Origin: an uncultured Gemmataceae bacterium
Lineage (GTDB): Bacteria > Planctomycetota > Planctomycetia > Gemmatales > Gemmataceae
Length of the DNA: 64,000 nucleotides
Direction of reading: 5' to 3'
NCBI GenBank assembly: GCA_937923405.1
Contig: CALDUY010000012.1
Coordinates: forward strand, 1-64,000
Shown here: positions 45,576 to 54,374 of the stretch, one piece after another
How positions within the stretch are numbered: position 1 is the stretch's first letter
Layout: every line of letters starts with the position of its first letter
Notes under the pieces: model-generated
The model's database searches: none
Seen by the model: only the letters and a program-made list of their open reading frames with translations
Told to the model about the DNA's origin: nothing
Made by a program: the position numbers and the translations under genes

Positions 45576-48500
45576 CTATTCGCGACGCAGCGCCGGCACA
45601 AGCGGCGCACGCAGCGTTCCCGCCACGGCTAGTGCTCCAGCACCAAGAGCCACGATCAGCACCACGGCGAACAACAGCAACAGATTCCCCACGGGAACCG
45701 CTCCCGCACCGGTCAGTAACTGCGGCAGAATCGACAACAGCGCCGCCGCCGTTCCGACTACCAATCCCACGAGCAACAAAAACAGATTTTCCGCCAGCAC
45801 CAGCCAACCCAGCAGTCGACGACTCCAGCCAACGGCGCGGAGCAACGCCAACTCACCGCGACGCTCCCAGACGGCGCGGAGCAACACCACGGCCAAACCC
45901 AGCGAACCAAGCACAAGCCCCAATCCGCCCAGCGCCTGAAACGTCGTCAGGTAGGTATTTTCGACGGCGAGAAACTCGGCGACACGATCTTGTGAACGAG
46001 TCGCCACGAAGCCGCGATCTTCCAAGGCCGTCTCCAAAATCTGTTGCACCGCCTCGACCTGCCCCTGGGGAGGAGCGATCAGAAAGACATTGTATCCCTC
46101 TTGTTCGGGGTAGAGCTTCAAAAAACGCTCTTCGGAGATCAACAAACTCGACTGAAAGACTGATTCCTGCAACAGCCCGGAGATCTGAACCGTCGCCGCC
46201 TCGCCACGACCATCTGGCACGGTGAGCGTGCCGCCCAGGCCAGACTTGAGCATCCAAAGCACGGTGTTGCCCTCGCCGAACGCGGGGATCGCCTCACCGT
46301 CGCGCATCAGTAATCGCCAGGGATTCTCTCGCTCGGCGGCCGAAGGGGACAGTGTGCCCGCGAAGACAAAGCCGCCCCGGTCGATCAAACTCTGGGGCAC
46401 GCCCAGGACTCGCGGCGTGCGCGGCTGATAGAGGTTGAGGCAACTGGCATCGTCGCCGGACCGACTCCGCAGAGCCACGATAGTTGTTTCACGCAAGAGT
46501 TGCTCGGCCTGTTCGGAACGCAGCTTGGCCTCGGCGGGAGCCAGGTTTCGCTGAGTCAGCTTGAACTCGTAGAGATCGAGCAACTCTTCACGCCCTTTCG
46601 GAGTATTTAGATCGCGAATAAGAGGTAAATCCGACTCGGCGACCAAGGTGAAGCCGCCATCGGGGGCTTCCTTCGAGCCATCCCCGGCATGGGCACGACG
46701 GCGGAACGACTCGACAGCGACCAGCAGAAACGCCGCCGAGGCGATTAAACCGATGGTCAGCAGACTCCGTCCCGGATGTCGAGCTGCGTTGCGCAGTCCC
46801 AGCCAGCCGATGGCCCGCCAGCCGTGCCCTTGAACGGGACGCGGATCTTCACGGTTCAGCCAGGCCAGGACGGCGGCCAGTCCAGCGGTCAGAAAGCAGG
46901 CCCCCGCGCCGAAGAACGTGCCGGCTTTGGCCTCGTGCCCCTGTAGCCACGGCGCGGCCAGCAACAGGGCCAGGCCCAGCAACGGTGTCGTGACCCCCAG
47001 CCACTTCCACCAGCGACCCCAGCGAGCCGTCGTTTGTGGCGTGTCTTCGGTAGTTTGACCGGCAAGCAAGGCCCGTGGGGACACCTTGCCCAGTCCGCGC
47101 ACTACCCAGGCGATGGTGACAAGACTGACGAGGCAGGCTCCTCCCGCGCCGGCCAGCAGGCTCGGCCAGGTCCAGTGCGGCACCAGAAACGACTGCAACA
47201 CGCCGCCCGGCCACAGCGCCGTCAACAGTTGCACCAAGGCCCGCGAGTACCACAGCGCCGCTACGAGGCCGACCAAGGCACCGACCACGGCCAGCGCTCC
47301 GCCTTCGCCTAGCAGTAGTCGTCGCACGGTCGCGCGAGGAAATCCCTGAGCAAAGAGCAGGCCGACCTGCGAGGCCCGACGTTCGAGATTCAGTCGATAG
47401 AGCAATCCCACTAACAGCAACGCCGACAAAATCAGAAAGAAGCTGAACCCGAGGAACAACAGACCGAACGGCGTGCCGCCCTTGCTCGCTTCCAGAGCGT
47501 TGGCCCGCACATCCTCGAAGATCAGGCCGTGATCCTGTGGGCGTAGCTGCTCCAGCAGAAAACGAGTGTAACGCTGGGCCAACTCGTCCAGCTGCTGCGC
47601 CGTCGGGGCAGCGACTCCCGCTGGTGCTAGCCGCAACGACGTGTAGGTGCCGAACCGACTCTGCCACATCCGCACCCCGGCTTCGAGCGCGATGTAGGCT
47701 TTCGGCGTCGCTCGGTACACGTCCCAGAACTCGTCGCCGTACTCCTTGCGGATGAGCTGTTGACTCCATTGCGGATCGTCAAAAGGCAGTTTCCATTCGC
47801 TGGTGTCTTCCTTGTCGGTGATGCCGGGAAACTCAGGCGTCAGGGTGGGATCGGCAGCGACGCCGCGCAGCGACAAATAGCCTGCGACTCGAAACGCGCG
47901 GGTGCGGTCCTCGGCGGGGCCGTGGCTCTCCGGCGGTTTGTATCGCAGCGTGAGGGTCGAACCGATCGCTGGACGTTGCTCCTTCGGCCAGGCTTCCTCG
48001 ACGAGAATGATCTTTTCGCTCGACAGAGTTCCGAGACCTTCGGGTTGGAACGGCCCCAGCGGTGCGGGCAGATTCCGAGGCAGCGCCGCGACTACGCCAG
48101 CCTGGCGCAGTCCCTGGCCATCGAGTCGGCAGAAGTACACCGCTGTCGGCGCGACCGTGACCGCTTGTCCGTCCAGGTGCAGAGTTGTCGGCGTGTCGGC
48201 GGGAATCCAAGTCGGCGGCAACAAGAGTTGCTTGCTCTCCAGAGCTAAATACGGATTTTTGCGCTGGAAATAGTCGGTTAATTCCGCCAGCGTGATCTCT
48301 TCTGGCTTAGCCTGGTGCAGTCCCTGGAAGATGACCTCAGCGAAACGCGGCTTGCGTTGCCCAGCCACGCGCCGACGGGTCCACTCGCTGCCGCGTAGCA
48401 CCCCATCTCCCGGCGGGCGGTCGTAGCGGTCGAGCAGCGCCTTGGCCCGCGCCGCGGGGGTGAACAGCGTCAGTCCATAGTCCGCCAACTGCACCGAACG

Positions 48501-49184
48501 GGCCAGCGTCGCGTTGAGCTTGGCCGTCTCGCCGCGTGCCAACAGAGCGTTGATTTCATCGGGCAGTTCCAGCTGGCGTTGCAACTCGGCTAGCGGCACG
48601 AAGAGGTTGCGCGGCGACTCGACTCCGGGACGTAGATTGAAGTCGTTGCCGGCCTCGTCGCCGTGCAAGACGCGCGTAACGGGGACAGTCCAGACCTTGA
48701 CCTCGACCTCCTTGCGAGACAAAGCCGCTTCGCGCGGCAGGGCACTTGGCTTGGACAGACGAATCTCAACCATAGAGCCGGCTTGCAGATGGAGTTCGCG
48801 AGCCAGCGTCTCGTTGACGAATACCCCGGACTCCGCTGCGTCCTCGCCGAAGAATGTCGCCTCCACGCCGAGAACCGTCACGCCACGCGCTTGTCGTTCG
48901 CCGCTGGCCACGGTCGAACGCAGCAGAATAGCTGGCTCGATGCGCTCAGCCACGTCCCGTAACTCGTTGGCCAGCTGCTGCCGCACGAACCGCGGCGTGA
49001 CCAGCGTTTGTTTGATCCATCCCAACTGCCGCAGTGACCGATCGAGGAGGCTGCCTTGCAGCGAATCGCCGACGAGTAGTGCGCCGGTCAGCACGGCGGA
49101 GCCGACCGCGACCCCCAGCAGCACGGCGAGGTTGCCGCGCCAGTGAAACAGAATCGTGGAGAGAAGAAGTCGCACCAGCGCCAT
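45576..49184 (-). CDS. Large FtsX-type ABC transporter permease
   Basis: 1202 residues. The N-terminal helix (NLAVLLGVAVGSAVLTGALLVGD) is followed by a very large periplasmic domain of about 540 residues. Four further helices occur between about 570 and 760, then a second periplasmic part with a coiled stretch, and the last three helices with the FtsX domain (LGGLGLVLGSLGLAVVLLRAVWERRGELALLRAVGW). Two FtsX modules are thus fused in one chain, as in DevC/MacB-like or lipoprotein-releasing relatives. It should work with the ATPase encoded 19 bp upstream. Probable role: extraction or export of an envelope lipid or lipoprotein. Confidence 0.87.
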   Translation of the reverse strand: MALVRLLLSTILFHWRGNLAVLLGVAVGSAVLTGALLVGDSLQGSLLDRSLRQLGWIKQTLVTPRFVRQQLANELRDVAERIEPAILLRSTVASGERQARGVTVLGVEATFFGEDAAESGVFVNETLARELHLQAGSMVEIRLSKPSALPREAALSRKEVEVKVWTVPVTRVLHGDEAGNDFNLRPGVESPRNLFVPLAELQRQLELPDEINALLARGETAKLNATLARSVQLADYGLTLFTPAARAKALLDRYDRPPGDGVLRGSEWTRRRVAGQRKPRFAEVIFQGLHQAKPEEITLAELTDYFQRKNPYLALESKQLLLPPTWIPADTPTTLHLDGQAVTVAPTAVYFCRLDGQGLRQAGVVAALPRNLPAPLGPFQPEGLGTLSSEKIILVEEAWPKEQRPAIGSTLTLRYKPPESHGPAEDRTRAFRVAGYLSLRGVAADPTLTPEFPGITDKEDTSEWKLPFDDPQWSQQLIRKEYGDEFWDVYRATPKAYIALEAGVRMWQSRFGTYTSLRLAPAGVAAPTAQQLDELAQRYTRFLLEQLRPQDHGLIFEDVRANALEASKGGTPFGLLFLGFSFFLILSALLLVGLLYRLNLERRASQVGLLFAQGFPRATVRRLLLGEGGALAVVGALVGLVAALWYSRALVQLLTALWPGGVLQSFLVPHWTWPSLLAGAGGACLVSLVTIAWVVRGLGKVSPRALLAGQTTEDTPQTTARWGRWWKWLGVTTPLLGLALLLAAPWLQGHEAKAGTFFGAGACFLTAGLAAVLAWLNREDPRPVQGHGWRAIGWLGLRNAARHPGRSLLTIGLIASAAFLLVAVESFRRRAHAGDGSKEAPDGGFTLVAESDLPLIRDLNTPKGREELLDLYEFKLTQRNLAPAEAKLRSEQAEQLLRETTIVALRSRSGDDASCLNLYQPRTPRVLGVPQSLIDRGGFVFAGTLSPSAAERENPWRLLMRDGEAIPAFGEGNTVLWMLKSGLGGTLTVPDGRGEAATVQISGLLQESVFQSSLLISEERFLKLYPEQEGYNVFLIAPPQGQVEAVQQILETALEDRGFVATRSQDRVAEFLAVENTYLTTFQALGGLGLVLGSLGLAVVLLRAVWERRGELALLRAVGWSRRLLGWLVLAENLFLLLVGLVVGTAAALLSILPQLLTGAGAVPVGNLLLLFAVVLIVALGAGALAVAGTLRAPLVPALRRE

Positions 49185-49203
49185 AAAAGATCGCTTGTCT
49201 CGG

Positions 49204-49887
49204 CTAAGTGGAGGCAGGAATCAGTCGGCCCTCATCGACCAGGTAGACGCGAGGGAAGGCACGGGCCAGTTCCGTGCTGTGGGTGACGGTGACGAGCATG
49301 TGGCATTGCTCACGGCACAGTTCGAGCAAGAGATCGCCCACGGCCCGGGCCGCGCTGCGGTCGAGGTTACCGGTCGGCTCGTCGGCCAGCACTAGGGCCG
49401 GCTGATGAATCAAAGCACGGGCCACGGCGACACGCTGCCGTTCCCCGCCAGACAGTTCCGCAGGGCGATGCGTCAGCCGCTTGTCTAGGCCCACTCGTTC
49501 CAACAGCGTTCGTGCTCGACGGTGCAGCAGCTCCGGCTCGTCGCGTCCAACCAGTGTGGGAATCAGCACGTTCTCTAGCACGTTGCATTGCGGCAACAGG
49601 TGGTGATCCTGAAAGACGAAGCCGAGCCGACGATTGCGGAACTCGGCCAGGTCGCGTTCGGCCAGGGCAAACGGGTCGATGTCACCGAGGCGAACCGTGC
49701 CACTAGTTGGCCTGTCCAGCGTGCCGAGAATGTACAACAGGGTCGATTTGCCCGAACCAGACGGTCCCATGATGGCGACGGCCTCGCCGGGCTGAAGATC
49801 CAGCTCGACACCGCGTAGCACCGGTAACGGGCCGGTGCGGGTCGGATACGCTTTCGTCAATTGGCGAACGGCCAGGTTCATCGGCAC
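49204..49887 (-). CDS. ABC transporter ATP-binding protein, LolD/MacB type
   Basis: 227 residues. Walker A GPSGSGKST near 40-48, Q-loop VFQDHHLLPQ near 90, signature LSGGERQRVAVARAL near 144, Walker B LVLADEPTGNLD near 165 and H-loop VTVTHS. It powers the FtsX-type permease that follows in the same operon. The family acts in lipoprotein release and in toxin or lipid export. Confidence 0.93.
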   Translation of the reverse strand: MPMNLAVRQLTKAYPTRTGPLPVLRGVELDLQPGEAVAIMGPSGSGKSTLLYILGTLDRPTSGTVRLGDIDPFALAERDLAEFRNRRLGFVFQDHHLLPQCNVLENVLIPTLVGRDEPELLHRRARTLLERVGLDKRLTHRPAELSGGERQRVAVARALIHQPALVLADEPTGNLDRSAARAVGDLLLELCREQCHMLVTVTHSTELARAFPRVYLVDEGRLIPAST

Positions 49888-50020
49888 AGGCTCACGGTCC
49901 TTCGAGGGCGTCGCGGCTTATTATCTGACGAGGGGCCAGCTTCAGCAAGTCGCCGGGAACACTTCCCCGCTTCCGTACAACAACCAGAACCTCGTGAATC
50001 TGCACCTGGAGCAAGCAGCG

Positions 50021-51220
50021 ATGACGCGACACAAGACCTGGATTCTGACGGACGCGCACGGCGACGTTTGGCTCGACAGTTTCTCTGCCAGCAACGATTC
50101 ACTGCGTCTGCCGACCCCGCATGACTGGTCGATCCGCAAGCGAACGCTACGCGGCGGCCTACGCGACGGCATCGATCTGATTGAAGTACATAACGGAGCG
50201 TTATCGTACTCCATTTTGCCGACGCGCGGCATGGGGTTGTGGCGCGGTGATTACCACGGCCTGCCGCTGGGCTGGCGCTCGCCGATCGAGGGGCCGGTCC
50301 ATCCCAAGTTCGTCAACCTCGCCGACCGAGGTGGAATCGGCTGGCTCTCCGGTTTCGACGAGTGGCTCTGTCGTTGTGGGCTGTCGTTCAACGGCCCCCC
50401 TGGGCTGGATACCTGGTCCGATGCTAACGGCGTGCAGCATCAAGCCCAGTTGACCCTGCACGGACGCATCGCTAATCTGCCGGCCAACGCTGTCGAGGTT
50501 TCGGTCCGGCTCGATCCGCCTTATGAACTGTCGGTCACAGGCGAAGTCGAGGAAGCGGCGTTGTTTTTCCCCCAGCTCAAACTCACGACGACCTACACCA
50601 CGGTGCCCGGCTCGAACCGCCTGGTGATTCATGATCGCGTGACCAATCGCGGGGCACGCCAGGCGGAGATGCAGCTGTTGTATCACACGCAATTTGGGCC
50701 GCCCTTTCTGGAGGCGGGCAGTCGACTATTCGCGCCTATCCGTGAGATGTGTCCTCTGACGCCGCGCGCTGCCGAGGGGATCGATAGTCACGATTCCTAC
50801 GGGCCGCCGACGCCCGGCTTCGCCGAGCAAGTATACGTTTACGACCTGATCGGCGACGCTCGCGGTATGACGCTGGTGCTGTTGGTGAACGCTGCCGCCG
50901 ACAAGGCCGCCTGTCTCCGCTTTCCGACGAGCGAGTTGCCCTGCTTCACGGTGTGGAAATGCACGCAGGCACACGAAGAGGGCTACGTCACCGGACTAGA
51001 GCCAGCGACGAACTATCCCAACTTCCGCGGCTTCGAACGGCAACAGGGGCGAGTGCGAACCCTGGCTCCGGGCGGTAGTTGGGATTGTCGCTGGAGCATC
51101 GAGATTGCCGACACGGCCGACGCTGTCTTGGCCTTACAGAAGGAGGTCGCCAACCTCCAGGCTCACACACGCGCCACGATCCATCGCGCCCCGCAGCCAA
51201 AGTTCTCCGCCCTAGCGTGA
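50021..51220 (+). CDS. DUF4432 / aldose-1-epimerase-like protein
   Basis: 399 residues from ATG 50021 (GGAG upstream). A longer frame starting at 49835 overlaps the divergent ABC gene and is not used. Mutarotase-like beta fold: LPTRGMGLWRGDYHGLPLGWRSP near 66-90, GGIGWLSGFDEWLCRCGL, QAQLTLHGRIANLPA, and QLLYHTQFGPPFLEAGS later. Such proteins act on sugars or inositols, often in sugar-acid operons. Substrate unknown. Confidence 0.8.
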   Translation: MTRHKTWILTDAHGDVWLDSFSASNDSLRLPTPHDWSIRKRTLRGGLRDGIDLIEVHNGALSYSILPTRGMGLWRGDYHGLPLGWRSPIEGPVHPKFVNLADRGGIGWLSGFDEWLCRCGLSFNGPPGLDTWSDANGVQHQAQLTLHGRIANLPANAVEVSVRLDPPYELSVTGEVEEAALFFPQLKLTTTYTTVPGSNRLVIHDRVTNRGARQAEMQLLYHTQFGPPFLEAGSRLFAPIREMCPLTPRAAEGIDSHDSYGPPTPGFAEQVYVYDLIGDARGMTLVLLVNAAADKAACLRFPTSELPCFTVWKCTQAHEEGYVTGLEPATNYPNFRGFERQQGRVRTLAPGGSWDCRWSIEIADTADAVLALQKEVANLQAHTRATIHRAPQPKFSALA

Positions 51221-51227
51221 TTCGCCC

Positions 51228-51395
51228 TAGTGGTTCATTGCAGCTGTACTGTGGGGAGTTCGAGGCTTCGAGCATCCGAGCGGAGGACGTAAGTCCTTCG
51301 TGGCGTGGGTGTGGCGAAGCACGGAGGGCTGACGCCCTCCGCGCAGAGGAGTCGTTGCTGAGCCACCCTACAATTCAGCTGCAATCAAGCACTAG
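51228..51395. mobile_element. MITE-like element C (168 bp)
   Basis: Ends are TAGTGGTTCATTGCAGCTGT on the left and, read inward from 51394, TAGTGCTTGATTGCAGCTGA on the right; 24 of the first 29 bases agree. Flanking CTAG/TA fits Tc1/IS630-style TA insertion. Internal short palindromes include GAGGACGTAAGTCCTT and GGAGGGCTGACGCCCTCC. No coding capacity. The ends differ from those of elements A and B, so it is a second family. Confidence 0.7.
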
Positions 51396-51467
51396 GTTCT
51401 TTCGGTTGAACAAATAGTTCTTCTCTCTCCCTTGGGGCAAATAGGTTAGAGGGTAAAAATAGTTCTC

Positions 51468-51489
51468 CCCTCTCCCTTGGGGGAGAGGG
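51468..51489. repeat. Short CCCTCTCCC hairpin in a gene-free gap
   Basis: CCCTCTCCC, four bases, GGGAGAGGG forms a 9-bp stem. The gap 51396-51584 also has a near copy at 51423-51437 (TTCTCTCTCCCTTGGGG). It resembles the palindrome in the repeat array at the left end. Nothing else is seen in this gap. Confidence 0.5.
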
Positions 51490-51584
51490 AGGGCGACTGT
51501 CTTTCCTCAGAAACGAAGCAATCTAAACCCACTCCTAAAAATCCGTAGTATTGAGTAAAGGAACTCTTGCTAGGAGTCGTTGTC

Positions 51585-52979
51585 ATGCGCTGCTCGCTTG
51601 CTATCGTGTTGTGTCTATTGGTGCCGGCTTCAAGTCTGGCGAGCCGCAAGCCGAACTTCATCCTGATCGTTGCCGACGATCTGGGCTACGGCGAGGTTGG
51701 CTGCTACGGCCAGAAGAAGATCAAGACCCCCGCGGTGGATCGAATGGCTCGGGAAGGAATTCGTTTCACACAGTTCTACGCCGGCTCGCCCGTCTGTGCC
51801 CCGTCGCGCTGCTGCTTGATGACGGGCAAGCACGGCGGCCATGCCTGGATCCGTGACAATCGCGAGGTCAAACCGGAGGGGCAACCGCCGCTTCCCACCA
51901 GCGAGATTCTGCTTTCGGAAGTGCTCCAAAAGGAAGGCTACACTTGTGGAGCCATCGGCAAATGGGGCCTGGGGCCTCCCGGTTCCGACTGTGACCCGAT
52001 CCGTCGCGGTTTCGATCTCTTCTTCGGCTACAACTGCCAACGGCACGCTCACTCTCACTACCCACTGTATCTCTGGCGGAATGATCGACATGTCAAATTG
52101 CCTGAAAACGATCTGAAAACGGGAAAAACGCATTCGCACGAACTGTTTGAGAAAGAGGCGTTAGCATTTCTTCAGGCCAATAAGGACCGTCCCTTCTTTC
52201 TGTATCTGCCATTCGCGATCCCACATGTGGCTATTCAAGCTCAGCCAGACTGGCTCAAGCCGTATCTGGGCCTATGGGACGATCCGCCCTATGACGGCAA
52301 GCGCGGCTATGTACCGCATCCCACTCCGCGAGCCGGCTATGCTGCCATGATCTCCCGCATGGATGAAACCGTGGGCAAGCTGTTGGACACTCTAGATCGG
52401 CTCGACCTGAGCCGCGATACCTTGGTGTTGTTCACGTCGGACAACGGCGCGACTCACGACGCTGGCGGCGCGGATACCGAGTTCTTCCAGTCCGTCGGTC
52501 TGCTGCGTGGCCGCAAGGGATCGGTCTACGAAGGCGGCCTGCGTGTACCGACCTTAGCTCGCTGGACAGGGACGACGCCAGCCAACCAGGTGAGCGACTA
52601 TATCGGCTATTTTCCGGATCTGCTACCGACGTTTCTTGATGCTGCTGGAGCCTCGGCCCGGATTCCTAAGGGAATCGACGGCCAGAGTTTCTTGCCGACT
52701 TTGCGCGGCGAAAAGCAACCTCCGCACGACTTTCTGATGTGGGAGTTTGCCGGCTATTCCGGACAGCAGGCGGTGCGAGTCGGCGACTGGAAAGGCGTTC
52801 GCCGCAATCTCCAGAAAGGACCGGCCAAGTTGGAGCTGTACAATCTGCGGAAGGATCTGGCCGAACAGCACAACGTAGCCGCCGATTTTCCGGAGAAGGT
52901 CAAGGAATTAGAGGCGATTCTGACGGCCCAGCACACACCCTCGAAGCTCTTCCCGCTGAAGGGGCTGGGCGAACGCTGA
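51585..52979 (+). CDS. Secreted type I sulfatase (arylsulfatase family)
   Basis: 464 residues from ATG 51585 (AGGAG upstream; the longer frame starts before that site). Signal peptide MRCSLAIVLCLLVPASSLA. Metal Asp pair in VADDLGYGEVG near 31-41, modification site CAPSR at 71-75 (Cys to formylglycine), TGKHGGHAWIRDN after it, and the late FTSDNGATHDAGG. It hydrolyses sulfate esters, in planctomycetes often of algal or mucin glycans. The only FGE-like protein in the window, at 40.9-41.8 kb, may not be its activator. Confidence 0.92.
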   Translation: MRCSLAIVLCLLVPASSLASRKPNFILIVADDLGYGEVGCYGQKKIKTPAVDRMAREGIRFTQFYAGSPVCAPSRCCLMTGKHGGHAWIRDNREVKPEGQPPLPTSEILLSEVLQKEGYTCGAIGKWGLGPPGSDCDPIRRGFDLFFGYNCQRHAHSHYPLYLWRNDRHVKLPENDLKTGKTHSHELFEKEALAFLQANKDRPFFLYLPFAIPHVAIQAQPDWLKPYLGLWDDPPYDGKRGYVPHPTPRAGYAAMISRMDETVGKLLDTLDRLDLSRDTLVLFTSDNGATHDAGGADTEFFQSVGLLRGRKGSVYEGGLRVPTLARWTGTTPANQVSDYIGYFPDLLPTFLDAAGASARIPKGIDGQSFLPTLRGEKQPPHDFLMWEFAGYSGQQAVRVGDWKGVRRNLQKGPAKLELYNLRKDLAEQHNVAADFPEKVKELEAILTAQHTPSKLFPLKGLGER

Positions 52980-53033
52980 CCGTGTCCTAGATCGAGTTGA
53001 GCGTATCGAACTTAAAGTCTAGAGCGATTGCCC

Positions 53034-53062
53034 TTGACGACGGCGGCAACGCTCTCTAAGTT
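53034..53062 (+). promoter_or_regulatory. Possible promoter of tRNA-Val
   Basis: TTGACG at 53034-53039 and TAAGTT at 53057-53062, 17 bp apart, end 14 bp before the tRNA. The -10 match is modest. Confidence 0.4.
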
Positions 53063-53076
53063 GCTACACATGCTGA

Positions 53077-53150
53077 GGACGCTTAGCTCAGCTGGCTAGA
53101 GCACCAGCTCGACACGCTGGGGGTCACAGGTTCGAATCCTGTAGCGTCCA
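53077..53150 (+). tRNA. tRNA-Val (anticodon GAC)
   Basis: Full cloverleaf: acceptor GGACGCT/AGCGTCC, D-arm GCTC...GAGC, anticodon stem CCAGC/GCTGG with loop TCGACAC (anticodon GAC), 5-base variable loop, T-arm ACAGG TTCGAAT CCTGT and discriminator A. No CCA is encoded. A decayed integrase on the minus strand ends just downstream, so its 3' end is a candidate attachment site. Confidence 0.95.
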
Positions 53151-53251
53151 GTGTACGCTCGTACGCTATGGTGAACTGAGTTGCAGTAGGTTGCATAACC
53201 CCTTGTGAATCCTGAGTTTCTGTCAAGGACTTCTGTTCACTGCAACTCTGT

Positions 53252-54015
53252 TTAGTAACCCGCAACGTTGGATTTTGCGTCGGTTTTGATCGCCAAGTCG
53301 AAGTGTTCATCCGTCACTTGCAGGTAGTGTTGGCGAGCGACGGCTTGCGTGTTGCCCAACCATTCACACACAACGTGAGCCGGGAAACGGTTGGCTAGGT
53401 CCGTTTGGGCGGAAGCGCGTAAGTTGTGCCAGAGTCTCGGCCACGGTTGAATCCCCGCGCGAGTCAGCATCCGTAAAAGCTGCTAACGAAGGTTCAGGGA
53501 TTTTCAGAAACCTTTCTCAACAGCTTCCACGGAATCGCGCCGCCTCAGCTGATGGAAAACGTAGGTTGCTCCTTCTGGAGCTTGCTCAAAGCAGGCTTCC
53601 AAGTAGGGCTTCACTTGGGGAAGAATCGGCATGACGCGAAACGCCTTCCCGTGAACTGCAGTCTTTGATGATGGAATCCGGATGCGTTGCTTGTCCCAAT
53701 CGACGCAATCCCATGTCATACTGAACGGCTCGCTGGGCGCGCGAACGCCTAGGTAGCGCGCCATGGCCAAGAGAAGCCGCCATTCCGCGTTGGGCGCTTG
53801 CTCCGCGATGAGCCGCTCGACAGTCTCCGCTGGGACATACGCTTGTCGGTCGCGGTTGTGCATAGGCGGACGTTTGACGCCAGCAAAGGGATTCTCAGAC
53901 ACCAACTTTCGTTTAACAGCATCCGCGAACAGAGCCGTAATGCATTGAAGTCGCTTGTTCACGGTCGGGCCGGCCAGTTCACGCGGCTTGTTAATTTGGC
54001 GTTTCGACCGCTCAC
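53252..54015 (-). pseudogene. Tyrosine recombinase remnant, copy 1
   Basis: One continuous frame holds the core and catalytic domains but contains an in-frame TGA and TAG near 53480-53515, where the paralogue has TGG (Trp) and CAG (Gln): both are single transitions. The catalytic landmarks GVRAPSEP, LWHNLR (H-x2-R) and the Tyr of AVARQHYLQV remain. The N-terminus is lost; the last integrase-like codons stop at the left end of element B (54016). It ends 102 bp from tRNA-Val. It once probably mediated site-specific integration at that tRNA. Confidence 0.85.
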
Positions 54016-54181
54016 TAGTACGCGTTACAACATGGTGTAGCGGCTCGCCGGCTAAAGCCTGCGACTACCGATACGGATTGGCAGCTAGCCGTAGGCTAAA
54101 GTAAAGCCGGCGAAAGCCAGTTTCCGCCTGCGAACGCGCTTCCTACTTCCTTGCCGCTACACCATTTGGAGAAACGCTCTA
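54016..54181. mobile_element. MITE-like element B (166 bp)
   Basis: Left end TAGTACGCGTTACAACATGG, then TGTAGCGG; right end read inward TAGAGCGTTTCTCCAAATGG, then TGTAGCGG. Internal GGCTAAAGCC palindromes. It is flanked by TA, sits exactly where the frame of integrase copy 1 is cut, and matches element A at 33794-33947 in ends and interior. Confidence 0.75.
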
Positions 54182-54249
54182 TTCCTTCCCACCCAACGTG
54201 TCAGATTCCGTTGACGCATCCTTGACGCACCCCCGAGTGAGGGTTGACA

Positions 54250-54277
54250 TTGACAGAACCACCAGGATCGCTACCAT
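54250..54277 (+). promoter_or_regulatory. Possible promoter of tRNA-Pro
   Basis: TTGACA at 54250-54255 (a second TTGACA overlaps at 54244) and TACCAT at 54272-54277, 16 bp apart, ending 15 bp before the tRNA. Confidence 0.5.
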
Positions 54278-54292
54278 GCAAAAGATACAAGA

Positions 54293-54367
54293 CGGGGCGT
54301 AGCTCAGCTTGGCTAGAGCGCACGGTTCGGGACCGTGAGGTCGGAAGTTCAAATCTTCTCGCCCCGA
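54293..54367 (+). tRNA. tRNA-Pro (anticodon CGG)
   Basis: Cloverleaf: acceptor CGGGGCG/CGCCCCG, D-arm GCTC...GAGC, anticodon stem CACGG/CCGTG with loop TTCGGGA (anticodon CGG), variable AGGTC, T-arm GGAAG TTCAAAT CTTCT with one imperfect pair, discriminator A. No encoded CCA. The second decayed integrase begins 7 bp downstream on the minus strand. Confidence 0.95.
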
Positions 54368-54374
54368 CTGAGCA

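Noticed and set aside
46849-47769. 306-residue minus-strand frame in the large permease gene
   Set aside because: Out-of-frame shadow; the permease frame has clear membrane helices and FtsX landmarks across the same span.
53083-53310. Minus-strand 75-residue frame ending with a GFEPVTPSVSS stretch
   Set aside because: This is the well-known artefact of translating the antisense of a tRNA gene.
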